Assembly (NCBI RefSeq): GCF_005771565.1
Contig: NZ_VAWA01000005.1
Span: 1-64,000, forward strand
Source: Nesterenkonia sphaerica
GTDB taxonomy: Bacteria; Actinomycetota; Actinomycetes; Actinomycetales; Micrococcaceae
Direction: 5' to 3'
Length of the DNA stretch: 64,000 nucleotides
Made by a program: the position numbers and the translations under genes. How positions within the stretch are numbered: position 1 is the stretch's first letter; each line of letters starts with the position of its first letter. The notes beneath the pieces were generated by a model, which worked only from the letters and a program-made list of their open reading frames with translations, made no database searches and was not told the origin of the DNA. Positions 7,817 through 17,363 of the stretch are shown here, piece after piece.

Positions 7817-8662
7817 ATGGCGCTCTCCAACCGGGACCGGGCCCGGCTCTCCCTAGGAATCCAGGCGGCGATCTTCGCGGCCATCGTCGTCGTACTCATC
7901 GTCATCATTGACTGGACGGCGGTTCAGCGCAGCTTCTTCAATGTGGAACCTGTGATGGCGATGTTCCCCGAAGTCATCACCGTGGGGCTGTGGAACACGG
8001 TCCGTTACACCTTCTTCGGTTTTGTGTTCGGGCTCATCGGCGGCACTGTGCTGGCGTTGATGCGCATCGCCTCCTTCCCGGTGTACAGGTGGCTGGCCAC
8101 CCTGTATATCGAGTTCTTCCGGGGAATCCCGGCCATCCTGGTGTTCATCGCACTGGGGTTCGGTGCGTCGCTGGCCTTCGGGCTGAACCTCAGCACACTC
8201 CAGACAGCCTCCACGGCGTTAGCGATTGTGGGTGCGGCCTACATTGCGGAAACCATTCGGGCGGGCCTGCAGGCTGTGCCGAAGGGTCAGATGGAGGCCG
8301 CCCGGGCACTCGGTATGCCGGCCTGGCGGGCCATGCTGACCATCCAGATCCCTCAGGCGTTCCGGATTGTGCTGCCCCCGCTGACCAACGAAGCCATCCT
8401 GCTGACCAAGGACTCCTCGCTGATCTTCGTGGTCGGCATGGCTGGCTCCGCAGCGGAACTGACCAAGATGGGACGCGACGGCATCACCATGTATCAGGCC
8501 GGGATGACTCCGCTGGTGGTGGCCGGAATCTGTTACCTGCTCATCACCGTCCCGCTGTCCATTCTCGCGCGCAGAATGGAGGAGCGCTCGCCGGGGCGCT
8601 CCTCTCGGCGGCGGCCCAAGAAGAAGGCCACCACATCCCCCGTATCCTCAGGAGTGGCATGA
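7817..8662 (+). CDS. Amino-acid ABC transporter permease
   Basis: This is a HisM/GlnP-type inner-membrane permease of 281 residues. It has a first helix near residues 14-34 and four or more further helices. The family segment [17 protein letters not shown] follows the first helix. The EAA loop reads [14 protein letters not shown] near 155, with [16 protein letters not shown] after it. The C-terminus is basic ([10 protein letters not shown]). It sits 23 bases after the binding protein and overlaps the ATPase start as ATGA. Together they import a polar amino acid. Confidence 0.93.
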   Translation: MALSNRDRARLSLGIQAAIFAAIVVVLIVIIDWTAVQRSFFNVEPVMAMFPEVITVGLWNTVRYTFFGFVFGLIGGTVLALMRIASFPVYRWLATLYIEFFRGIPAILVFIALGFGASLAFGLNLSTLQTASTALAIVGAAYIAETIRAGLQAVPKGQMEAARALGMPAWRAMLTIQIPQAFRIVLPPLTNEAILLTKDSSLIFVVGMAGSAAELTKMGRDGITMYQAGMTPLVVAGICYLLITVPLSILARRMEERSPGRSSRRRPKKKATTSPVSSGVA

Positions 8663-9444
8663 GTGACGAGTCCGCAAATGCCGGCCCTATGAGCACCGCA
8701 CCTGCCGGTGTGGTTATCGAAGGGCTGCACAAGTCCTTTGGTGAGGTCGAGGTGCTCAAAGGCATCGACATGTCCGTCGAACCGGGACAAGTGGTGTGTT
8801 TGATTGGTGCCTCAGGATCCGGGAAGTCCACGCTGCTGCGCTGCGTGAACCGGCTGGAGGACCCTGACGCCGGCAGCATCACCGTCGGCGAATTCGACGC
8901 CACACACGCAGACGTCAATCTGGATGCGATGCGCCAGCACATCGGCATGGTCTTCCAGCAATTCAACCTCTTCCCACACCTGAGCGTGCTGGAGAACTGC
9001 ACGATCACCCCACGCAGGGTGTTGAAGCACTCGCGGGAGAAAGCCGAAGCCGAGGCGCTGCACCAACTGGATCTGGTGGGGCTGAAGCACCTTGCACAGC
9101 GACGTCCCGCTCAGCTCTCCGGCGGGCAGCAGCAGCGGGTGGCGATCGCGCGCGCGCTGACCATGCAGCCGAACCTGATGCTCTTCGACGAGCCGACCTC
9201 CGCGCTGGACCCCGAGACCGTGGGGGAGGTGCTCTCCATCATGCGCGACCTGGCCCGTGCCGGGATGACGATGCTGGTGGTCACGCATGAGATGGGCTTC
9301 GCCCGAGAAGTGGCAGACCGGGTGGTCTTCCTCGACCAGGGGCTTGTGGTGGAAGAAGGACCCGCCGAGCAGGTCATCGGCGCGCCCACCCAGCCGCGGA
9401 CCCAGGACTTCCTCCGAAGGGTACTCAACCCGCTGGGCAAGTAG
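8659..9444 (+). CDS. Amino-acid ABC transporter ATP-binding protein
   Basis: This 261-residue ATPase drives the upstream permease. It has Walker [14 protein letters not shown] near residue 50, the Q-loop [13 protein letters not shown], signature [15 protein letters not shown] near 155, Walker [15 protein letters not shown] and the switch histidine in VVTHEMGFA. The same frame stays open upstream to 7990 across the permease gene, but ATG 8659 with AGGAG at 8650-8654 and an ATGA overlap is the evident start. The GlnQ/HisP-like subfamily matches a polar amino-acid importer. Confidence 0.95.
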   Translation: MSDESANAGPMSTAPAGVVIEGLHKSFGEVEVLKGIDMSVEPGQVVCLIGASGSGKSTLLRCVNRLEDPDAGSITVGEFDATHADVNLDAMRQHIGMVFQQFNLFPHLSVLENCTITPRRVLKHSREKAEAEALHQLDLVGLKHLAQRRPAQLSGGQQQRVAIARALTMQPNLMLFDEPTSALDPETVGEVLSIMRDLARAGMTMLVVTHEMGFAREVADRVVFLDQGLVVEEGPAEQVIGAPTQPRTQDFLRRVLNPLGK

Positions 9445-9555
9445 CCGGGTTCCGGCCCGTGGCGCAGGGCCCTGGCTGTGATCCGCTGAACATATGTGTC
9501 TCTTTGTGACGCACAACTGTCTCCGTTGAGGGGCCCCTTGGGATAAAATTTCTGG
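9445..9555. other. Intergenic: end of ABC operon, start of met leader
   Basis: This is the first part of a 413-base gap without a gene. It contains the perfect palindrome AGGGGCCCCT (9529-9538), which has no loop and so is a poor terminator, and TAAAAT (9544-9549), which fits a -10 box. A -10 there would start RNA near 9556, exactly where the structured leader begins. No convincing -35 was found. Confidence 0.35.
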
Positions 9556-9640
9556 TGCATCACGAGTTGCGGCTGACACGATCCACGCTGAGCCGCACGC
9601 CAACCCCATGTTCACGGGTGGTACGGATCTCGATGTGGCC
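9556..9640 (+). ncRNA. Candidate SAM riboswitch (SAM-IV or SAM-I/IV-like)
   Basis: The leader of the methionine-transporter operon folds like a SAM-family aptamer. GCATCACGAG (9557-9566) pairs imperfectly with CTCGATGTGGC (9629-9639) as P1. TGCGGCT (9568-9574) pairs perfectly with AGCCGCA (9591-9597) as P2. CGCCAACCCC (9598-9607) follows, close to the conserved GGCAACC core, and a CCC/GGG arm with GGGTGGT forms P3. The architecture resembles the actinobacterial SAM-IV element; the P2 internal loop does not match the SAM-I consensus as I remember it. Position before metQNI agrees. A covariance-model search is needed to name the class. Confidence 0.5.
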
Positions 9641-9670
9641 CGCTTCTGGCGCCGATGGGCGCCACTGCCC
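9641..9670 (+). promoter_or_regulatory. Putative riboswitch expression platform
   Basis: Just after the aptamer, TGGCGCC (9647-9653) pairs perfectly with GGCGCCA (9658-9664) around a four-base loop, and is nested inside GCCCGC/GCGGGC arms. The outer arm abuts the P1 3' strand, so the structures could compete. No U-tract follows, so control could be by Rho or by another route. The remaining leader to 9857 shows nothing else I can name; metQ has GCAAGGAG before its ATG. Confidence 0.35.
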
Positions 9671-9857
9671 GGGGCGGGCAAGAGCACCTCCGAAAGGACC
9701 TCAACTCGTTGCGACGCGTGCGTGCGCACCGTGATTCCGCCGCGCCCTTCCGGCACGGCTCCGGTTCTGCTGGCCAGATCCTCTCTCGAAACTCACCCAC
9801 AGCGGGCAGCCTGTCACCGGACTGCCGCCCTGCTGCCGATCGCAAGGAGCGACCGCT

Positions 9858-10754
9858 ATGAAAACTCGCCCACTCATCTCCGCCGCGCTGATCTCCACTG
9901 TCGCGCTGACCCTTGCCGCATGCGGTCAGGACGGTTCCGCAGACGCCGTCGACGAGGACCAGACGTCCTTCACCATCGGTGTCGCCAATGAGCACGAGGC
10001 GCACCGCGAACTGGCTCGCATTGCCGAGGAGGAGTACGGCTACGAGGTTGAGCTGGTGAATTTCACTGCCTACCCAGAGCCGAATCCCGCACTGGCCGCC
10101 GGTGACTTGGACGCCAACTGGTTTCAGCACATCGCTTTCCTGGCTGAGCACAACGTCGCTTCCGGGGACAATCTCCAGCCCATTGCGCCCACCGAAATCG
10201 TGCCGCTGACCCTGTACTCCAACGAATACGACGACGTCAGTGAATTCTCCGAAGGCGACACCGTGGCGATCCCGAACGACCCGGTCAACCAGGGTCGAGC
10301 GATCAATGTGCTCGTCGCCGCCGGACTCGTGGAGCTTGCCGAGGAAATCTCGCAGCCTGAGCCCCGCCATGTGGACCAGGAGGCGTCCACTGTGGAGCTG
10401 CAGCCTGTTGACGCAGCTCAGACCGTCAACGCCCTGCAGTCGGTGGAGGGCTCCATTATCAACAACAACTTCGCCCAGGACGCTGACCTCGACCCGCTCA
10501 GCGACGGCATCTATGCCGATGACCCCTCGGACCCCTCAGCCTTCCCCTATATCAACACTTTCGTGGTGCGGGAAGCTGACGTGGACAACGAGGCACTCCA
10601 GGAGATTGCCTCGATCTATCACGACGAGCGAGTCCTGGAGATCATGGACGACCGTTCCAACGGCACCTCAGTTCCGGTCAGCGATGTCTCCGCTGAGGAA
10701 CTGCAGGAAGCCCTGACCGATTACGAAGACGCCCTGCGTGAAGGTGACAACTGA
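9858..10754 (+). CDS. metQ: Methionine ABC transporter substrate-binding lipoprotein
   Basis: This 298-residue NLPA/MetQ family lipoprotein has a signal peptide ending at LTLAACG near residue 22. The mature part has the family pattern: IGVANEHEAHRELARIAEE, VELVNFTAYPEPNPALAAGDLDAN split across residues 60-85, WFQHIAFL, and later EGSIINNNFAQ, which is close to the canonical ligand-pocket segment. It binds methionine or a derivative at the membrane surface. metN starts three bases after its stop, and metI follows. The candidate SAM riboswitch upstream supports methionine as the ligand. Confidence 0.92.
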   Translation: MKTRPLISAALISTVALTLAACGQDGSADAVDEDQTSFTIGVANEHEAHRELARIAEEEYGYEVELVNFTAYPEPNPALAAGDLDANWFQHIAFLAEHNVASGDNLQPIAPTEIVPLTLYSNEYDDVSEFSEGDTVAIPNDPVNQGRAINVLVAAGLVELAEEISQPEPRHVDQEASTVELQPVDAAQTVNALQSVEGSIINNNFAQDADLDPLSDGIYADDPSDPSAFPYINTFVVREADVDNEALQEIASIYHDERVLEIMDDRSNGTSVPVSDVSAEELQEALTDYEDALREGDN

Positions 10755-10757
10755 TCC

Positions 10758-11809
<1,052 letters not shown>

Positions 11810-11813
<4 letters not shown>

Positions 11814-12487
11814 TCGAGGCATACCGTGAACTGGATTGGGACTACTACGGGCCGGAGCTCCTTGACGCTCTGGCCGAGACCGTCCACATGGTGGTGGTGG
11901 CCTTCGCCATCTCCGCGTGGATCGGTCTGACCCTCGGGCTGCTGCTCTACACCACGCGCGCGGGCGGGTTGCTGGCCAATGCGCCCCTTTTCTGGACGGT
12001 CAACTTCTTGGTGAACACGATCCGTCCTATTCCGTTCATTATCCTCATCGCCGCACTGCAGCCGTTGACCATTCAGATACTCGGAACCGGAATCGGCAAT
12101 ACCGCGGTCATCCACGCCATGGTGTGGGCCTCCAGCTTCGGCATCGCCCGGATTGTGGAGCAGAACCTGGTCACCATCGACCCCGGAGTCATCGAAGCCG
12201 CGCGGGCCATGGGCGCTTCTCGGACACGGATCATCTTCACCGTCATTCTGCCCGAGGCATTCGGGCCGCTGATCCTCGGATTCACGTTCGTGATCATCGC
12301 CATGATTGATATGTCCGCCCTGGCCGGAATCGTCGGCGGCGGCGGTCTGGGCAACTTCGCCATTGTCGAGGGGTACCAGCGATTCCGGCCGGAAGTGACC
12401 TGGCTGGCGGTGGCCGCAGTGATTCTCATGGTGCACCTGCTGCAGATCCTGGGCAACCTGGCAGCGCGGAAGGTGCTGCGGCGGTAG
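11810..12487 (+). CDS. metI: Methionine ABC transporter permease
   Basis: MetI is the 225-residue inner-membrane half-channel of the methionine importer. Five hydrophobic helices are visible. FLVNTIRPIPFIILIAAL near residue 65 is the hallmark MetI segment, and the EAA loop reads EAARAMGASRTRI near 125. GIVGGGGLGNFAI near 165 is also family-typical. It ends the operon 54 bases before murB. No clear hairpin terminator lies in between, only a GC-rich stretch of repeated GGCCGCAGCC-like sequence. Confidence 0.94.
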
Positions 12488-12529
12488 GCCCCGGCCGCAG
12501 CCACGGCCGCAGCCGGGGTGTCGGACAGT

Positions 12530-12541
12530 TAGGCTAAAGGG
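12530..12541 (+). promoter_or_regulatory. -10 box for a probable leaderless murB transcript
   Basis: TAGGCT (12530-12535) is followed by exactly six bases and then the GTG start of murB at 12542. In actinobacteria transcription usually begins about seven bases after the -10 box, so the mRNA would begin at or next to the start codon. No Shine-Dalgarno sequence is evident. The same geometry recurs in this window at 31045, 32134, 33177 and 34874. Confidence 0.55.
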
Positions 12542-13699
12542 GTGAGCACAGCGCAAATCCTCGCCGACCACACCACCGCACGGGTCGGCGGACCAGCAGC
12601 AGAATGGACAGTCGCCCGCAGTGAAGCTGAGGCCGTGGATGTCCTGCAGACGCACCCGCTGCCGGAGGAATCAGTGCGCGCCACCGGTCAGGACACTCTC
12701 CTGGTGCTGGGCGGCGGGTCCAACCTGCTGGTCAGTGACCGCGGCTTCTCCGGCGCAGTGCTTCAGTTGGCATTCAGCGGGATCTCCGCCGAGCCCATCG
12801 GGGACGACGCTGTCGACCTCCAGGTAGCCGCCGGTCATGACTGGGACAGCGTGGTGGCGTGGACTGTCGAGCGCGGGCTCTGTGGGCTGGAGACGCTCTC
12901 CGGCATTCCCGGTGCCGCCGGTGCGGTGCCCGTTCAGAACGTCGGAGCTTATGGGTCAGACGTTTCGGAGACTATCGTGCAGGTGCGGGCATGGGACCGG
13001 GCCGTCGGCGACGCGGTGGTGCTGACCAATGACGATCTCAAGTTCGGATACCGGGACTCCATGCTCAAACGCAGCACGATCTCCGGCTCCCCCCGGTACG
13101 TGGTTCTCTCCGTGACGTTCCGCCTCACCCATCAGCCAGGTCCGGCGCTGTCTGCACCGGTGCGCTACGCGGAGCTGGCGCGAGCCCTGGGACTGGACCC
13201 CACCGCGGAGGACTCCGCTCGTCGTGCCCCGCTGGACCAAGTGCGGCGGACCGTCTTGGACCTCAGGGCGAAGAAAGGGATGGTACTCAACGCCGAAGAT
13301 CACGACACGTGGTCCACTGGCAGTTTCTTCACCAATCCGATCATCGCGCAGGCTCAGCTTGCGACCCTGCCCGAACGCACCCCCCGGTTCTCCGCCGGCA
13401 CCAGCAGGGACGGTCAGGCGCTGGTCAAACTCTCCGCCGCCTGGCTGATCGACCAGGCGGGATGCGGCAAGGGCTTCGGCCTGCCCGATGGCCCCGAGCT
13501 GGGCCGCGGTGCTGCGGGGGCGGGGCTCGTCGGGGGCAGAGCGGCCCTGTCGACCAAACACACTCTGGCTGTGACCAACCGCGGTGAGGCCTCCACCGAG
13601 GATCTGCTCACCGTGGCACGCGCTGCGCGTGACCGGGTCCGCGACACCTTCGGCATCACCCTCCACCCGGAGCCGGTCCTGATCGGCTGCGAGCTCTAG
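12542..13699 (+). CDS. murB: UDP-N-acetylmuramate dehydrogenase (MurB)
   Basis: MurB is a cytoplasmic FAD enzyme that reduces UDP-GlcNAc-enolpyruvate to UDP-MurNAc for peptidoglycan. The 385-residue protein starts with LADHTTARVGGPA near residue 6. The FAD-binding core has LVLGGGSNLLVSDRGF near 55 and LSGIPGAAGAVPVQNVGAYG near 115. The C-terminal substrate domain includes GSFFTNPI near 260, containing the catalytic Ser, and an SAAWLIDQAGCGKG segment near 300. It is the longer actinobacterial form. The HadA/HadB-like pair that usually abuts it is 5.8 kb upstream. Confidence 0.95.
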   Translation: MSTAQILADHTTARVGGPAAEWTVARSEAEAVDVLQTHPLPEESVRATGQDTLLVLGGGSNLLVSDRGFSGAVLQLAFSGISAEPIGDDAVDLQVAAGHDWDSVVAWTVERGLCGLETLSGIPGAAGAVPVQNVGAYGSDVSETIVQVRAWDRAVGDAVVLTNDDLKFGYRDSMLKRSTISGSPRYVVLSVTFRLTHQPGPALSAPVRYAELARALGLDPTAEDSARRAPLDQVRRTVLDLRAKKGMVLNAEDHDTWSTGSFFTNPIIAQAQLATLPERTPRFSAGTSRDGQALVKLSAAWLIDQAGCGKGFGLPDGPELGRGAAGAGLVGGRAALSTKHTLAVTNRGEASTEDLLTVARAARDRVRDTFGITLHPEPVLIGCEL

Positions 13700-13841
13700 A
13701 GCGGCAAGGGGGACTGGCCCGCCCCAGCCTGGCGTGGCACTTCTGCAGATCCCTAATTTCTTGTCTGCGGCCATGGTCCGCGGCTCGTCGTGCGGTATAT
13801 CATCGGGTCATCAAGGTCGCCCAGCAGTGGTGGTGAGAGCC

Positions 13842-16394
13842 GTGGAGAATCTTCCTGACCGTGCACATGTGGTCGTCATTGGAGCGGGCATCGTCGGCAG
13901 CTCCATCGTGAAACACCTTGCCGAACTCGGCTGGCGGGACATTCTGCTGATTGACAAAGGCCCACTGCCCGAGCCCGGCGGGTCCACCGATCACGCGTCC
14001 AACTTCGTGTTCCCGGTGGACCATTCCAAGGAGATCACCGAGCTCACGCTGGATTCGCTGCGCCAATACACCGTCCTGGGGGTGCTCGCCGAATGCGGCG
14101 GTATTGAGGTCGCTCGGACCCCGGAGCGGCTCCAGGAGCTGCGCCGCCGGATGAGCTCTGCGACTGCGTGGGGTGTCGACGCCGAACTGCTCAGCCCCGC
14201 CGGTGTCAAGGAGCACATGCCCTGGATCCGCGAAGATCTGCTGCTGGCAGGCTTTCACACCCCCACCGGAGCGATCGTCGACGCCGTGCGCGCCGGTGAG
14301 CAGATGCGGCGCCGGGCCGCAGACCTCGGCGCGCTGCAGGTCGCTGACTGCACCGAAGTGACCGGTGTAGCCGTGGATGCCGGGCCGCAGAGCGGGGTTC
14401 CGGGCCGGGTGAGAGCGGTGGAGACTGACCGTGGGCGGGTGGAGACGGAGTACGTCGTCGTTGCCTGCGGGGTGTGGAGCCCGCAGATTGCCGCGATGGC
14501 CGGGGCCAGCATCCCTCTGGTGCCCGCCGTGCACCAGATGATGGACCTGGGGCCCATCCCAGAACTGGCCGCGACCGACGACTGGATCTCGGTGCCACTG
14601 ATTCGGGATATGGACGCCCGTATGTACGCCCGTCAGCGGGGCCCCGACTTGGAGCTGGGCTCGTATGCGCACCGCCCGATGCTTCACGAACCCGCCGGCA
14701 TCCCTCCGCTGGGCGCGCCAGGACAGGCCTCGCCCACTCAGCTGCCGTTTACCGCTGATGACTTCACTCCGCAGCTGGCGCAGGCTCGGCAGCTGTACCC
14801 GGAGCTGCTGGGCGCACACGGGCGCGAGGGCGTCGGCGTCACCCACGCGATCAACGGCCTGCTCTCGCTGACCGCCGACGGCGCCCCACTGCTGGGGGAG
14901 ACTGCCGAGGTTCATGGGCTCTGGTCCGCGGCCGCAGTGTGGATCAAGGAAGGGCCCGGGGTCGGCAGAGCGGTGGCCGAATGGATGACAGAAGGTGCCT
15001 CCGAGGTTGACGTCCATGCCGCAGACATCACCCGCATTCCCCAGCACGGCCGGACTCGCCGCCATGTGCGCGCCCGGGCCGCGGAAGGCTTCCCCAAGGT
15101 CTACGGAATTGCGCACCCGCGGGAGCAGTGGAGCAGCAACCGCCCGCTACGCACCAGTCCCTTCCACCCGCGTACTCAGGCCCTCGGCGGCGAGCACTTC
15201 GAGGTCTCCGGCTGGGAGCGGCCCCAGTGGTATGCCGCAAATGCCTCCCTGCTGCAGGAGTACTCCGGGAGCATCGACCGCCGGGTCCATGAGTGGGACG
15301 CGCGCTGGTGGTCCCCGATCATTGAGGCTGAGCATCTGACCATGCGTGAGCGGGCTGCGATGTTCGACCTCGCCGCTTTCAGCGTCATCGACCTCACCGG
15401 ACCTGGGGCGTTGGAGGGTGCGCAGCGGGTGGCGGTGGCAAATGTGGACCGCGAGGTGGGACGGGTCATTTACACCCCGCTGCTGGACAGCTGTGGCGGC
15501 TTCCGCTCCGATCTCACCATCGTGAGGTTGGCCCGGGATCACTTCAGGTTCATTACCGGGGCCGCCGACGGCGCCCGCGACCTGGCCTGGCTGCACCGGC
15601 ACCTGCGGGCCGAGCTCGCCACGGGTCGCGTGGCCATCCAGGACCTGACCTCGGCGACCTGCGCCATCGGGCTCTGGGGGCCGCAAGCCCGCACGATCGT
15701 TGAGAGACTGACCGACGACGACGTCACTAATGAGGGTTTCCGGTTTGGTACCGCACGCGAGGTGGTCCTGGCCGGGATCCCGACGCTGATGGTGCGCATC
15801 TCCTATGTGGGTGACCTGGGGTGGGAGATCCACCTGCCAGTCGAGCACGGGCTCACGCTGTGGGATGCCTTGTGGGAGGCAGGCCGGCCGTACGGGCTCA
15901 TCGCCGCTGGTGCCGGGGTGTATGGCACCACCGGCAGGCTGGAAAAGGCGCACCGCCTCTTCGGAGCCGAACTCGCCCCGGACCGCGGACCCGTGGAAGC
16001 GGGACTGGCGCTGCCGAAGGTCAAAGAGGCGGATTTCATCGGCAAGGACGCCTACCTGCTGGCCCGAGCCCAGCAGCCGGCCTCAGTGCTGTGCACGATT
16101 GGGCTGACCGGCTCCGGTGCGGCCGAGCCCCGCTTTCCCAGTGGCAGCGAACCGGTGCTCAGCGGGGACGGTTCACCGCTGTTGGATGGCCGCGGACAGC
16201 GCAGCTATGTCACCAGTGCGGGCCCCGCGCCGTCGTTGGGCCGGTACGTGATGCTGGGCTATCTGCCGTGGGAGAGCGCGGAAGCCGGCGCCCGGCTGCA
16301 GATTGAGTATTTAGGTACGCACCTGCCAGCTGAGGTGCTGACAGTGGGGCGGACCGCACCGTTTGACCCCGAGCACACCCGGGTCAAACGCTGA
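13842..16394 (+). CDS. Dimethylglycine/sarcosine dehydrogenase-like FAD oxidoreductase with GcvT domain
   Basis: This roughly 850-residue fusion has an N-terminal DAO-type FAD domain (VVVIGAGIVGSSIVKHL at residues 10-26) and GGSTDHAS with a His near 51 at the covalent-flavin position of dimethylglycine dehydrogenases. A short linker domain (about 375-430) and a C-terminal aminomethyltransferase pair (GCV_T from about 440, GCV_T C-terminal barrel from about 730) follow. Such enzymes demethylate N-methylated amines and pass the carbon to tetrahydrofolate as methylene-THF. The exact substrate is unknown. Start: GTG 13842 is closest to the FAD motif; GTG codons at 13827-13835 or an ATG further up are possible. 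It lies tail-to-tail with the IclR gene. Confidence 0.85.
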   Translation: MENLPDRAHVVVIGAGIVGSSIVKHLAELGWRDILLIDKGPLPEPGGSTDHASNFVFPVDHSKEITELTLDSLRQYTVLGVLAECGGIEVARTPERLQELRRRMSSATAWGVDAELLSPAGVKEHMPWIREDLLLAGFHTPTGAIVDAVRAGEQMRRRAADLGALQVADCTEVTGVAVDAGPQSGVPGRVRAVETDRGRVETEYVVVACGVWSPQIAAMAGASIPLVPAVHQMMDLGPIPELAATDDWISVPLIRDMDARMYARQRGPDLELGSYAHRPMLHEPAGIPPLGAPGQASPTQLPFTADDFTPQLAQARQLYPELLGAHGREGVGVTHAINGLLSLTADGAPLLGETAEVHGLWSAAAVWIKEGPGVGRAVAEWMTEGASEVDVHAADITRIPQHGRTRRHVRARAAEGFPKVYGIAHPREQWSSNRPLRTSPFHPRTQALGGEHFEVSGWERPQWYAANASLLQEYSGSIDRRVHEWDARWWSPIIEAEHLTMRERAAMFDLAAFSVIDLTGPGALEGAQRVAVANVDREVGRVIYTPLLDSCGGFRSDLTIVRLARDHFRFITGAADGARDLAWLHRHLRAELATGRVAIQDLTSATCAIGLWGPQARTIVERLTDDDVTNEGFRFGTAREVVLAGIPTLMVRISYVGDLGWEIHLPVEHGLTLWDALWEAGRPYGLIAAGAGVYGTTGRLEKAHRLFGAELAPDRGPVEAGLALPKVKEADFIGKDAYLLARAQQPASVLCTIGLTGSGAAEPRFPSGSEPVLSGDGSPLLDGRGQRSYVTSAGPAPSLGRYVMLGYLPWESAEAGARLQIEYLGTHLPAEVLTVGRTAPFDPEHTRVKR

Positions 16395-16421
16395 GGCTCG
16401 CAAGGTGGGGGGCTGCACCGT

Positions 16422-17231
16422 TCACTCGGGAACCCGTCCCACATGTCCCAGTCTGCGGGAGAGCGTGTCAGCAGCCCGGATGACTGGATCACGCACCTCG
16501 GGCAGCCGCTCCGGCGGCAGGCGGTAAGCAGGCCCGGCGACGCTGATCCCGGCGATCACCGTGCCGCTGTGGTCGAAGACCGGAGCAGCGACGGCGTTGA
16601 GGCCCTCCTCGAACTCTTCGACGGCGAAGGCCCACCCTCGAGTGCGGATCTTGTGCAGCTCTTCCGACAAGACCTGCGGCGAGGTCAGCGTGTGCTCTGT
16701 GAAGGACATCAACCCCCGGGTCAGCAGTGCGGTGCGGTCCTCCTCCGGCAGATGCGCCAGCAGCACCTTGCCGTTCGAGGTGGCATGCAGTGCGGTGTGC
16801 TGGCCGATCCAGTTGCGCATCGCGACGGTACTTCCTGACTCGGACTGACACACGTTGATGGCGACTCCCTCCCGAGTGATCGCCACATTGGCGGTCTCGC
16901 CGATGGCCGCGGAGAGCGCGTCACACACCGGCTGGGCCTCCTGGCTCAGGTCAAGCCGCGCAGTGGTGGCGCCGGCGAGCCGAAGGCACCCGACACCGAG
17001 CCGGTAGCCGAGGGAACCATTCGGGGCTTCCACCAGATCGTGCCGGAGCAGAGTCTCCACCAGGCGCCCGACGGTGGACTTGTGCACATCGAGTTCTCGG
17101 GCCATCTGGCTGAGCGTGGCTTCGCCCTCGCGCGCCAGAATGTTGAGCACGGTCAGGGCGCGGTCCACCGACTTGACCGCCGGGACGGATGAGTGCCCTA
17201 CCGGGACAGGCGGCGCATTTTCCGTGCTCAT
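16422..17231 (-). CDS. IclR-family transcriptional regulator
   Basis: This 269-residue regulator has an N-terminal winged helix: KSVDRALTVLNILA near residue 19, GEATLSQMARELDVHKSTV near 36, and VGRLVETLLRHDLVE after it. A C-terminal IclR effector domain contains WIGQHTALHATSNGKVLLAHL near 140, AFAVEEFEEGLNAVAAPVFD near 205 and a VAGPAYRLP end. IclR proteins bind small metabolites and usually control adjacent catabolic genes. It is divergent from the DmdA-like gene at 17364 and convergent with the dehydrogenase fusion, so it probably governs the C1 genes. The effector cannot be read from the sequence. Confidence 0.93.
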   Translation of the reverse strand: MSTENAPPVPVGHSSVPAVKSVDRALTVLNILAREGEATLSQMARELDVHKSTVGRLVETLLRHDLVEAPNGSLGYRLGVGCLRLAGATTARLDLSQEAQPVCDALSAAIGETANVAITREGVAINVCQSESGSTVAMRNWIGQHTALHATSNGKVLLAHLPEEDRTALLTRGLMSFTEHTLTSPQVLSEELHKIRTRGWAFAVEEFEEGLNAVAAPVFDHSGTVIAGISVAGPAYRLPPERLPEVRDPVIRAADTLSRRLGHVGRVPE

Positions 17232-17272
17232 GATGTCTTGAGCATGCCGGTTCTGCGCTCTGAAGGCAATAC

Positions 17273-17325
17273 TTGGCGTCGCGCATGACGCAACCTATTG
17301 TGTGATACGCGACACGATGTCATGC
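17273..17325 (+). promoter_or_regulatory. Promoter and inverted-repeat operator of the DmdA-like operon
   Basis: TTGGCG (17273-17278) and TATTGT (17296-17301) are spaced 17 bases apart, a good sigma-70 promoter for the gene at 17364. Inverted arms overlap it: GCATGAC (17283-17289, inside the spacer) matches GTCATGC (17319-17325, past the start point). Between them lies GTGT-N8-ACAC (17300-17315), and GCGTC/GACGC flank 17276-17291. This nested symmetry next to an IclR gene suggests its operator. Site identity is inferred. Confidence 0.5.
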
Positions 17326-17363
17326 TGGAAGTGTCCCGATGACGTGGCAGCAGGGAGGCTTCC

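Noticed and set aside
7990-8658. Upstream extension of the amino-acid ABC ATPase frame
   Set aside because: It lies within the permease gene in another frame. ATG 8659 with a ribosome-binding site and ATGA overlap is the real start.
9529-9538. AGGGGCCCCT palindrome as a terminator of the amino-acid ABC operon
   Set aside because: It has no loop bases and no U-tract, so it cannot form a stable hairpin by itself.
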